Assembly (NCBI RefSeq): GCF_022539505.1
Contig: NC_061508.1
Span: 263,444,736-263,508,735, forward strand
DNA length: 64,000 bases
DNA from: Lolium rigidum
Lineage: Eukaryota; Streptophyta; Magnoliopsida; Poales; Poaceae
Direction of reading: 5' to 3'
Shown: one piece after another, positions 36,456 through 45,302 of the stretch
Position numbering within the stretch: the first letter of the stretch is position 1
How the letters are laid out: every line of letters starts with the position of its first letter
Notes under the pieces: model-generated
Seen by the model: the letters and a program-made list of their open reading frames with translations, nothing else
What the model was told of the DNA's origin: nothing
Databases searched by the model: none
Translations under genes and position numbers: made by a program

Positions 36456-37211
36456 GAGCTCAGACGGAAGGAATCCGTTTATTTGGACGTTCTGTGCTGA
36501 CGTGTTGCGCCGCGTCGTCTGTGGGGCCGCGTCGTGTGGGGCCGCGTCGTGTGGGGCCGCGTCGCGTGGGGCTGGTAGAAAGGGACCGCGTGGGACATGA
36601 CGAGAAGCGTTTGGTTGCACGTGAGCAGGAGCTGGGTTTTGTCTCTCTCGGCCCAAATTGGCATTTTTAAGAGCACCTTTTCCCCTCTTTCTCTCTCTAT
36701 CTTTTTCACCAAATTAGTATCAAATCTAGAGAAGCTTCTATTTCTGTCTTTCTTCAATATGGCAGCAAATCTAGTAGCAAATCTCTGGGGTTATTTATGC
36801 CTTTTGGCCCTCGTTTTTTGCCCAATATGGCAGCAAATCTAGTAGCAAATCTAGAAGCTAGTATATGATAAATTCACAACAGCATAATCACAAAACTAAG
36901 TATAATACATAAACTGCATACAGCAGCCAAAAGCAGGCAATAACGTTGTTAATGTTCACGACAAACTAAGCTGAAAAATATACAAGACGCACGCGATGTA
37001 TGGACAACAAGAAGATTAGGATGAATGAATTTGTTCTTCATTCCTCCCCATATATTTCTTCCTCCCTCCATTCGTGCATTTCCCCAAGGAAATATTCATT
37101 GAACTCCTTCCGTCTGCAGTGTGAGGCCAATACATCCTCCAAACGGTATGGCCTGTGTTCATTTCTCATACCGTAGAGTCCTATTCTATCCACACGTAGT
37201 GGACACTCATC
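36456..37211. other. Non-coding part of the MULE left of the F-box gene
   Basis: Contains GC-rich 15-bp repeats, a duplicated 'atggcagcaaatctagtagc' unit (36760 and 36828), and the probable 3' untranslated part of the F-box gene. No ORF here is credible. Confidence 0.6.
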
Positions 37212-38433
37212 TCAGGCCTTTGTATCATGAGAGTACTCTCTGATATAACCCAAATCCGTGTAGTAGATGCTGCCAGGTCGAAGTGTCGGGTACAATCTGG
37301 TGTCGATGGAGATACACCGGATATAATTCACGAAGAAGACATTACTGCCAATGTTACTGACCGGATGGAGAGAGCGGCTCTGAGTGTCCACACAGTACAC
37401 CAATGGTTTGCCCGCCAAAGCCTCGCTGACCAACAACACAAGCAGCAGATCAAGATCCGACTTCACAAGGTAGAACTTCTGACGTCCAAGTTCTGGAAAT
37501 GAAATTAGTGTCTCCATCTTGACAGTGCTCGCGCGCTGTTGCAACTGTACATTGGTGCACACTATTCTTCCGATCTCAAAATTGTCCGCAGCTACGCATA
37601 CGGTTCACCATTGAATGGGGTAATGCAACGCGAGACAATGGTTCTTGATCGAAAATCTTCCTTCTCCCCAATCTTCATTTATATCCTTAGTTGGAGTGCT
37701 CTCATCGACCCAACCAATTTCCGGCGGGTAATGTGCGGCAACGAAGACCATAGTCGGGGATTTGATAACAACGACTGATTTCAGAAAAATAGATGGCATC
37801 TGCGCCTCAAACATAGTGTTCGATTTCTTTGTGAGTGGGTTCAGCAGCCGTATCTTGTGCGGCGGGTTCTTCTGGGCAAGCACGATGACACCACGGCAAA
37901 AGCCGACGAAGTAGTATCTAAAATATATTGATGAAGATAACATTCAGCACTAAGATGTGTTTAAGATTGAAAATAAAAAGGTAGATATGGAGGAATTTGA
38001 ACCTTGTATGAACGTCCGATAGATCTATGGTGACGTAGCGTGATGTGCCGAGTTGGAGGAAGGTGAACTCAGCGACGCGTGGAAGGGCGTGGTGTAGCAT
38101 GATCCATTCGTCCAGGTGCACGTCGGGCTCAGGCAAACCTGAGCGCCAATTTCTACAGACTTGCCTCATAGCAGAGTAGGTGTCGGCGTACTCCTCGTTC
38201 GCCAGTAAGCATTGGCCGATCTTGTGAAGTGGTCCATCAGCCAAGAGAGAGGCCCAGTTCACGGAGGCGCCGCGCTTGGATGCGCCGCCCTCGGAGGCGA
38301 CGCACTCGGCGGCGACGGGCTCGGCGGCGACGGGCTCGGCGGCGACGGGCTCGGAGGCGACGGGCGCGGAGGCGACGGGCTCGGAGGCGACGGGCTCGGA
38401 GGCGACGGCCGCCGGCGCATTCTTCTTCTCCAT
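37212..38433 (-). pseudogene. F-box/DUF295 protein gene with one in-frame stop
   Basis: Two exons: 38433-38003 and 37917-37212. The 85-bp intron (donor GT at 38002, acceptor AG at 37918) joins in phase within an Arg codon. The N-terminus (about residues 9-48) is a run of Ala-Ser-Glu-Pro-Val pentapeptides. An F-box-like segment spans residues 59-98 (NWASLLADGPLHKIGQCLL to QVCRNWRSG). The C-terminal half has the DUF295/KIB1-like pattern, ending VNYIRCISIDTRLYPTLRPG. Such proteins usually join SCF ubiquitin ligases through the F-box. A TGA at 37607-37605 interrupts the frame about 130 codons before the natural stop. The adjacent frame reads FNGEPYA across the stop, so a pair of compensating indels is likely. 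Without that stop the length, about 378 codons, is normal for the family. Confidence 0.75.
38293..38412. repeat. 15-bp minisatellite, eight units
   Basis: Eight tandem units of the form ggcggcgacgggctc / ggaggcgacgggctc, inside exon 1 of the F-box gene. On the coding (minus) strand they encode the Ala/Glu/Pro/Val pentapeptide run. Units are in frame, so copy-number change alters protein length without shifting the frame. Confidence 0.9.
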
Positions 38434-39456
38434 CGCCGGCAGGGTAGCGTGCGTACGGCGGTTGGGGTTTTTTCGATTTGGAGAAGTTGATAGGACGTGA
38501 GAGGGGTGGTTTCGTGCGTGAGCGAGAATGAGACGACTGTGTGCAGAGGGAGGGAGGGAGGGGCTTACGCGTCCTAAATGCGACCCGCGTCCACTATTTG
38601 CATGTCTGCACCGCGACACGCGTCAACAATGGCACGTCTTCCACTTCTGCACCGCAACACGCGTCCTCGGGTCTAACCCTGAAAATTTAGATATACTCAG
38701 GTATACCCCCGAGTCATATACTAGCATTTTTTGTGTGCTCAGTTTTCTCCTTGAGTGCTAATACTGGCTAGTGTAATATACTCAGTTTTACCCTCAAGTG
38801 GCTGGTCAACAGAGAGTCAACAAATGGGATTAACTAGTTAAATGAGTTATTTAATGTGCAAAAAATTCCGAAAAAGAGTGGCACTTACTCATGGAGTCTT
38901 TACCACAAATTGCCACTTCTCAAATCATAGATAAATCAAGTTTCACCACAAATTGCCACTTCTCAAATCACCTAGTAGCTATGAAGGTGCATGGTTTTCC
39001 ATAATAAGCCCTACCCAAAACAGCTTTCCCCAAAACATACTTTGTCTGAATGAGGCCATAATTTTCACACTCATGTAGATTTGTATTGCAAATAGTTTGA
39101 GGTAGGCCAAGATGGGTTTCATTGTACAAAACACGCATTTTCCATTTTTTAAATCTCATATTTGAATCCCTTAGTCTGTTTAGTACTCACTTGCCCTTGG
39201 TTTCTTGATACTACTCAGTTTTGCCCTCTCCCTTCACAAAATCTCACAGACGCCCAACATTGCCCTGATTGGTCTAGCCCATGTCACGCGGATCGTGCCC
39301 GCCGACCGTTGATCGTATGACCTAACGGGCAGGATAACCCCTATCTCTCTCTCTGGTCGGGGCCACCACCCTCTCTCTCTCGTCGTCGGTTAGCTTCACG
39401 CAAAGTTTGGTTTTCCGCATTATTTTTCACGAGCTAAATTATGAACTCTTTTTAGG
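38434..39456. promoter_or_regulatory. F-box-side part of the divergent intergenic region
   Basis: About 1 kb upstream of the F-box gene. It contains four TIR-like motifs (tactcag followed by a ccc-rich run at 38693, 38735, 38779 and 39211) and a 26-bp direct repeat accacaaattgccacttctc (about 38909 and 38945). A CT-rich tract lies at 39343-39384. It presumably holds the promoter. No element is proven. Confidence 0.45.
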
Positions 39457-40090
39457 CATTACTTTTCACGCAAAAAATGATAAACCATCACCGATTTGTT
39501 GTAGCCATTACTTTTCACGCAAAAAAAATGATACACCATCACCCATTTCTTGTAGGGATTGTACCCATTACTTTTCACGCAAAAAACGGTAAATCATCAC
39601 CGATTTTGTTGTAGCCATTACTTTTCACGCAAAAAATGATACACCATCACCTATTTCTTGTAGCCATTACTTTTAACGCAAAAAACGATAAACCATCACC
39701 GATTTGTTGTAGCCATTACTTTTCACGCACAAAAATGATACACCATCACTCATTTCTTGTACCCATTACTTTTCACGCAAAAAACGATAAATCATCACCG
39801 ATTTTGTTGTAGCCATTACTTTTCACGCAAAAAATGATACACCATCACCCATTTCTTGTAGCCATTACTTTTCACGCAAAAAACGATAAACCATCACCGA
39901 TTTTGTTGTAGCCATTACTTTGCACGCAAAAAATGATACACCATCACCCATTTCTTGTAGCCATTACTTTTCACGCAAAAAATGATAAACCATCAACGAT
40001 TTGTTGTAGCCATTACGGTAAATGATAAACTATCACGAATTACCATTTCTTTTAGGCATTACTTTTCACTGTAAAATGATAAACTATATC
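39457..40090. repeat. 49-50-bp minisatellite, about 13 units
   Basis: Tandem units begin cattacttttcacgcaaaaa and continue with a catcacc block. Eleven are clear (starts near 39457, 39507, 39564, 39614, 39664, 39713, 39764, 39814, 39864, 39912, 39962) and two at the right are degenerate. Two variants largely alternate, gataaaccatcaccgatttg and gatacaccatcacccatttc, giving a dimeric higher-order unit of about 100 bp. Confidence 0.92.
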
Positions 40091-40146
40091 ACGAAGTTCC
40101 ATTTCCGTCAAGATAGTCCGCATTACTTTTTTGTTGAGATATATAC

Positions 40147-40300
40147 CCCCACAACGGTCGTCTCCTCCTTAATTTATTGGGTAAACCCCCACAACGGTCA
40201 TCTCCTCCTTAATTTATTATGTAAACCCCCACCAACATTCACCTCCTCCTTATTTTATTGTGTAAACCCCTACAACGGTCATCTCTCCCTTATAAACACC
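40147..40300. repeat. 40-44-bp tandem repeat upstream of the B3 gene
   Basis: Four units of cccccacaacggtc followed by tctcctccttaatttatt and tgtaaa, the last shorter. It ends at a TATA-like tataaacaccc (40291), about 80 bp before the B3 start codon, so it lies where the promoter should be. Confidence 0.8.
40291..40297 (+). promoter_or_regulatory. Possible TATA box of the B3 gene
   Basis: tataaac, 78 bp upstream of the ATG at 40375. The spacing would allow a leader of about 45-50 bp. Position and sequence are suggestive only. Confidence 0.45.
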
Positions 40301-40374
40301 CACACGGCCATCCCTTGTGTCAATAGGTTCTGCCTCTCTCTTCTTCGTTCACATACACTTGATCATCCATTGCC

Positions 40375-40948
40375 ATGGCTTCCACGTCTCGGACGCGGAC
40401 CGGAAGGGGAAGGGGAAGGGGAAGTGGATCATCATCATTGCCACCACCACCGTCAACACTGCCATTGATCATAGAGGAGTTCTTCATCGTCGTCTATGAA
40501 GACCCTTTGGTCAAGAAGGTACGTACGCGTTCCCACATATATGATGCATGTGATTAATTATGGGCATGTTCTAAAAAAACCTTTAATTTCAAACGATCGG
40601 CGCTCGATCTCTTTGCAGCAACTCCCAAAAAAGTTTGCGGACTATCTTGACGGCCAGGAGCCAGCTAAGGTGTATCTGCGAGCAGCTGACTGCGGTCCTC
40701 GTCTCTGGACCGTGGAGGTCCTATTTGACGGACAAGGCCGGATGTACCTCGACAAGGGCTGGGAGAAATTCGCCATCGCGCACGGTGTGGATTTCGGCTG
40801 CCACGTACACTTCAAATATGAAGGCGATGATGTGCTCACCGTGAAGGTGTTCGACGGAACAATGTGCAGGAGGTACTACTACTCAGACGACGAAGATACT
40901 GACGATGAAAGCGACGACGACTTGAAGCCATGCATCCATCCCCTTTAG
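40375..40948 (+). CDS. B3-domain DNA-binding protein, two exons, intact
   Basis: Exon 1 is 40375-40518 and exon 2 is 40619-40948. The 100-bp intron has clean borders (aag/gtacgt and ttgcag/ca) and is phase 0. The 157-residue product starts with a Gly/Arg-rich tract (TGRGRGRGSG), then a Pro-rich stretch. One B3 domain follows at about residues 36-136 (FFIVVYEDPLVKK, LPKKFADYLDG, LWTVEVLFDGQGRMYL, GWEKFAIAHGVDFGCHVHFK). The acidic tail is SDDEDTDDESDDDL. B3 proteins bind DNA in the nucleus. The short single-domain form resembles the REM class, which I infer without a tree. There is no stop or frameshift. It is transcribed outward toward the right TIR. Start choice: the context gccATGg and the domain position support 40375. 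Confidence 0.85.
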
Positions 40949-41559
40949 ACAAGGGGATTATGACCAAGAATATATATGTAGCTTCATATGCATCGATTTA
41001 GAGATCTAGCTATTTTCTATATATTATGTAAAAAATAATATCGCATTTCCACTATTATTCGAGCACCACATCCTCCAAACGATGCCGATGCCGATGCCAA
41101 TATCGGCATGGTCAGAACGGCTATGCTCGCCGCCACTGCTAGGTCAACGTCGGGATGCACAATATTTAGCATAAGAGTCACTTTAGATTAAGCTGCGAAA
41201 ATAGTCACCTGCCACAGCGGTCATTGGCTGCGGAGGCCCCACAGAGCGGCAATATATAATTTTCTATAAATAAATAGACGACCCACTGGTCATTGGCTGC
41301 GGCAGCCCCATAGAGCGGCCCCATTTGTATTGGCAGCACCGTATACAATCAGGAAATAAAACGGCCCACGCGTCAGCGGTAGATGGATGGCTAAGAGCGG
41401 CCCCATTTGTCATTGGCAGTACCGCGTATACAATCAAGAAATAAAACGGCCCACGCGTCAGCGGTAGATGGATGGCTACCCGTCAGCACGAGACGGTCAG
41501 AGAGGAACTGACCTGACGGTAATGGTAAGGCCTCTGACCTGATGGCAACCCGCGTCTTC
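40949..41559. other. MULE sequence right of the B3 gene
   Basis: Probable 3' untranslated region, then non-coding sequence. No further ORF is convincing. It contains the tandem duplication at 41313-41478. Confidence 0.6.
41313..41478. repeat. Tandem duplication of an 82-84-bp unit
   Basis: Two adjacent copies beginning gagcggccccatttgt and ending gtagatggatggcta (41313-41394 and 41395-41478), with a few differences. A shorter relative of the start (gcggcagccccatagagc) lies just upstream. Confidence 0.88.
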
Positions 41560-41661
41560 GAGGGGTTTCAAACTAGAGGGAGGGGAAAGCTGAGGAAAAA
41601 CTAACGAGCTGGGAAAAACTGAGTACAACTAACGAAGCAGGGGCACGAAAATAGAAATCCC
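41560..41661 (-). repeat. Right terminal inverted repeat of the MULE
   Basis: Reverse complement of the left TIR. It ends gggcacgaaaatagaaatcc plus one c at 41661 and is followed by the duplicated ttttaaata (41662-41670). Confidence 0.9.
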
Positions 41662-41670
41662 TTTTAAATA

Positions 41671-42840
41671 AAATGAGCCAGCATTTCCCATTTTGTGCGG
41701 AACAAAAATAACACCATTTTCTTAGGCTTAAACCCATAACTAATCATGAACCCCCATATGAAAGGCCCAGGCATGCATTTCACGCTAAAAAAGCAAGGGC
41801 CAAATGAAAAGAGAATGCTAAAGCTAGTGGAATTCTCGTGGTTGTCATGCTCTGAAGTACTGCATGTAAGATATTATCACATTAAGCATGCAAATGGCCA
41901 TTGTTATCTCTGCTTTTTAAGGCGATCAAGCATACGGTTATTTAGAACTTTTTTTTCCAGCAACTGTACTATAAATCTTATTAATCCTATGGTAAATATG
42001 TAAATTCACTGACACATGTTTTTAGCATAATGCATTGACACATTGTGATTAGTTTTTCTCTTTTGGAACCAACTGAACTTAACGAAATTCGCCAACATTA
42101 AAATCCAGAGTTTGCTTCAGGCTATCGTACAAATGGAGCTTATATACACTAATGAGAAATAATGTTATTCCACTACAAAAATCATAATATTTGACAGTAC
42201 AGTGCTAATACTCACGTACGGATAATCCAATTATTCTGCAAATAGGAGCACTGATAAACTGAAATTATAATTTCTGTGTGAAGCTAGTTTTTTTTCCAGT
42301 TTTCCTTCTGAAAATAGGACAATTGAAATAGCGTGCAGTGTTTCTAGCATTTGTCAACAAGTGTCCTCTCCAGAGTAAATGGAGATGTCCAATAATTGCA
42401 TTCCTAAGTTGCTTTGCTTTAGAAGGTTGTTGCGGGGTTGACGCCACGTAACTAATAACGTGGAAAAGGTTAACAACATGGTGGAGACCCTTTATTTTTC
42501 AATTAATTTAGGATTGAGCTAAGAAACTGAGTTCGTACATGTAAAAGAGGGTTAGTGCGTCGAACTATGAGAGTAACCAAGTGTTTATCGCTGCATAGAG
42601 ATTTCCAAAGAGGAGCCATAGTGACTGAAGTCTTAGAGCAACAAGGCAGGTTTCTTCACAGGTTGCTGCTTGGGTTGATAGCTTTATTTAGCTCTAGCTT
42701 CTAGGTTTTAGCTAGCTTTAGTACTTTCTGTTAACAACATAGACACACAAACGATCTACGAAAGATCAAGCAATACCATCACGATGATAGCACCGAGATT
42801 TGTTAACGATATTTGGTCGGGGCATAACTATGGTTCTTCT
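41671..42840. other. Unassigned intergenic sequence
   Basis: About 1.2 kb, AT-rich, without a gene I can support. It separates the MULE from a Copia LTR. Confidence 0.4.
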
Positions 42841-43018
42841 TGTTGGTGATTGTTAGATTGTATATATTTGTATAGGTGTTGCGTATGTATTTTGTACGTA
42901 TTCCGTACTTTGTAACCCTAACCCTAACCGGCCTACGAGCCTATATATACAACAGGAACCCGTGGCCTAAACCACGCGAGGCTTCCCCCCAAAACCTCTC
43001 TCCCTCTCGGTTTCTACA
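42841..43018 (+). repeat. Copia 5' LTR
   Basis: 178 bp from TGTTGGTGATTG to gtttctaca, followed at once by tggtatcaga, the usual initiator-Met-tRNA primer-binding site of Copia elements. It contains tatatatac (42941) as a TATA-like motif. The short aaccctaaccctaacc stretch inside it is part of the LTR, not a telomere. Confidence 0.82.
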
Positions 43019-43101
43019 TGGTATCAGATATTCTTCGATCCTAAACCCTAGCCGCCGCCCACCTAAACCCTAGCCACCGCCGGCTCTCTTCCGCTGCATC
43101 C

Positions 43102-43172
43102 ATGACGACCCCGGCCGCCTCCCTCAGCGCCACGAGCGGCGCGCTCGTCTCCGCCTCTGGCGCTGCTCCCCC
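43102..43172 (+). pseudogene. Copia gag, first codons
   Basis: The ATG at 43102 opens a Thr/Ala/Ser-rich gag N-terminus (MTTPAASLSATSG) typical of Copia polyproteins. It is cut after about 24 codons by a Gypsy remnant. The rest of gag-pol resumes after 45297. Confidence 0.7.
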
Positions 43173-43197
43173 GACAAAAGCATCTATCGCTCTCTCA

Positions 43198-44253
43198 TCA
43201 GATAATATTCCACCTTTGTATGTACGCCCTCATCGACTCGTCATACTTCTGTCGACAGGCTCTCAACTCCTCTATTGACGCAGGTTTCTTGCACGTGGAC
43301 AAGAAATTCTTTACGAACAGATCCTCGAAGGTTTCCCAACTGTCGATAGATCCAGGTGGTAACTTCTTGATCCATGATCGAGCTGCGCCACTTAGATACA
43401 CCTGGATGCTTTGCATAGCTGTCGCCTTAGTTCCACCCGTCAGCTTTACTGTCTCCAGGTAATCAACCAACCAATCCTCGGGATCTTGCAATCCGTCGAA
43501 TTTCTTATAACTATCAGGCAACTTGAAATCTGACGGTACTCGCGTTTTGCGAACTCGTCGAGTGAAACAGGGGAGTCCACACAGATCTTCGTCATCTACT
43601 TCAGGTGATTGCCGACGTTCTCTCCTTTCTTGCCGCGCCCTGTCAACCCGTGTCTGCGCCACTGTGTCTCTAGCCGACGTTCTTGGGGGTGGCTGGACTG
43701 CCCCTGCAGGTCGTGGACTATTTTGCCTTGCGGCACCTTCGGGAGGTGCGCTTGTGCTTGCAAACGCCGTCCCCATGACTCCGACTCCTGCCAAAGCCAT
43801 GTTATACAATGCCTCTCTTGGATCTCCTGCAGGTGGCCTGTTCGCCAGTATAAAGGCCTGTGTCGCCATATATCCTGCTTCCGGGGTTTTTGGGATAATG
43901 TTCCCTCTTGTGTCGATTGACATGAAAGACATGTCGAGGTTCTGGATCAAGTTCTCCCTATCAGCCTCAGGTATATTTTGCAGCCGAGATCTTGCTCTGT
44001 TTCGAGCTGCTCTATGACTATCTCCGGAAGTCCCTGATTGTCGGCTCAACTCCGCCCTTCGCCTACTTGACGCGGAAGCCGCGGCTTGCCTCCTATCCAG
44101 CTCAATTTTCTGTTTTTCGAGCTCCCGCCTAGTACGGGCGAGTCTATATTGATATGCATGTAACTCTTCAGCTGTCGACGTTACAATCATTGGCTCTGTG
44201 CCATCAATGGCTCTTGCGACTCTATCCCACACGGTTTGCGGAAATTGCACCAT
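43198..44253 (-). pseudogene. Gypsy gag with Retrotrans_gag domain, truncated
   Basis: 351 residues from MVQFPQTVWDRVARAIDG. A coiled-coil-like stretch rich in Arg/Glu (ARTRRELEKQKIELDRRQ) is followed by a Pro/Arg-rich linker. The Retrotrans_gag domain comes at about residues 240-350 (LPDSYKKFDGLQDPEDWLVD, GAARSWIKKLPPGSIDSWE, FEDLFVKNFLSTCKKPASI). The frame stops at RWNII. A short piece of continuing gag lies in another frame to 43173, so the 3' part is damaged. Zinc knuckle, protease and polymerase are absent. Confidence 0.82.
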
Positions 44254-44256
44254 CTC

Positions 44257-44928
44257 TCATGTTTCAGGTCCAATATATTTGGTTCCCAAACCTCGCGTAA
44301 GATCCGCGGGGTCGACATACGGATTTCCCGCGTCATCGAATTTTTCTGATGTCTCCTCTTGTGGGCGACTTGTATCTCCTATTGCATAGACCTGATGATA
44401 CTTTGAACTTTGATTTTTGTCAGGATTGGTGACACCGTCATATAGATCGGTGAAGATCTCCCCAACAATAGTGGATCTGTTGATGAAGTTGAAGTTGTCG
44501 ATGCTGTCCGAGTCGCTGCTTATATTTGAGTCCGCAGACAAACCGCCGGATATGTTGCTGAAGATTTTGACGAGTTCTCCGCTTGAGGCGATCTTGGTGG
44601 AGATTGTCAACGAAACCTCCGCATCGTCGGACTCGAACGATCAAAACGATCCCGATGAATCGGAACTAGCTGCACCCGATCTTGCGAGACGATGAGATCC
44701 TTCCTTCCCGACGCGGAAGTGGAACTTTCCGAACGCCATGTCCATGGGCTCCTCCAGATACGCATATGCATCCATACGGGAGTGTGGGTGAGGAACAAAA
44801 TCGACTAGAGTGGTTTCGATCTGTTTACCTCGATCCATCGCGTTGCTTGCTACCGAAGATGTTGATGATGTCGAACGTGCCATCGAGATCAGAACCTTGT
44901 CGCCTCTAATCCCCACGGTCGGCGCCAA
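44257..44928 (-). pseudogene. Upstream gag-proximal ORF region of the Gypsy remnant
   Basis: Coding-like sequence between the primer-binding site and the main gag. It begins MAPTVGIRGDKVLISMARST overlapping the leader (44928) and is then frame-shifted near 44640. It continues as a Ser/Asp-rich segment to the stop at 44257, four bases before the MVQFPQ start. Similar N-terminal extensions occur in grass Gypsy gags. Function unknown. Confidence 0.5.
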
Positions 44929-44929
44929 T

Positions 44930-45297
44930 TGACAAGGTATTAACTTATCAATGCCTACGAGTTGTAGACTAGGGTTTAGTTGGAAGTAGAGGGCAAGTAG
45001 ATCTCGAAGGTTTCAGTCGGAAAAGTACTCGACTGCTATGAAAACTAGGGTTGCGTGAAACAATGAGTCGATCCTTTCTTTGTCCCTCGACTCCCCCTTA
45101 TATAGGAGGCGGAGCCGAGGGTTTCGTGATGCACAAGTTACAGAGTCCGGGAGGATTTCGAAACCGTCCCGTAATAGTTACAAGTTGATATCCCTAATAC
45201 AATTCTATCTTTCCAAACTAGGTGAAACCTCGGGTCGTGGGCCTCCGGTAAACCCCGGGTACCTTCTTCGGCAGGCCCATTGGGAATGCCTATGTCA
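44930..45297 (-). repeat. Gypsy LTR (5' LTR of the remnant)
   Basis: 368 bp. On the minus strand TGACATAGGC...CTTGTCA, with a TATA-like cctatataaggggg. It is followed by the primer-binding site. The only LTR of this element in the window. Confidence 0.85.
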
Positions 45298-45302
45298 GTT
45301 GG

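Larger units (their letters stand above)
36350..41661. mobile_element. Mutator-like element carrying two host-type genes (Pack-MULE-like)
   Basis: Length 5312 bp. The termini are inverted repeats of about 100 bp, starting gggatttctattttcgtgcc at both ends and continuing with gttagttgtactcag and ttagtttttcctcag blocks. A perfect 9-bp duplication flanks the element. No MuDR-type transposase is visible in any frame, so it is non-autonomous. The cargo is an F-box/DUF295 gene pointing left and a B3-domain gene pointing right, each with an intron, separated by about 1.9 kb that includes minisatellites. Internal copies of the TIR-like motif tactcag...ccc occur at 38693, 38735, 38779 and 39211. They hint that two elements may have fused. 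Confidence 0.92.
43173..45297 (-). mobile_element. Gypsy remnant inserted in the Copia gag
   Basis: Minus-strand Gypsy fragment with a 5' LTR (44930-45297), primer-binding site (tggcgccgaccgtgggg on the minus strand), leader and gag. It stops abruptly at about 43173 without pol or a 3' LTR. The left edge abuts Copia sequence without a visible duplication, so a deletion probably removed the rest. Confidence 0.78.

Noticed and set aside
38212..38500. Long plus-strand frames rich in Gly/Asp or Arg across the F-box exon
   Set aside because: They are by-products of the 15-bp GC-rich repeat. The minus-strand frame has the F-box-like segment and a valid splice to the DUF295 part.
39457..40090. Evenly spaced direct repeats that look like a CRISPR array
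   Set aside because: The whole 49-50-bp unit is repeated with no unique spacers, there are no cas genes, and the genome is a plant. It is a minisatellite.
42912..42932. aaccctaaccctaacc stretch resembling an interstitial telomere repeat
   Set aside because: Only two to three units, placed inside a Copia LTR between the core sequence and the TATA-like motif. It is part of the LTR.
43523..44017. Plus-strand frame opposite the Gypsy gag
   Set aside because: It is the shadow of the minus-strand gag with its Retrotrans_gag motifs and has no motif of its own.
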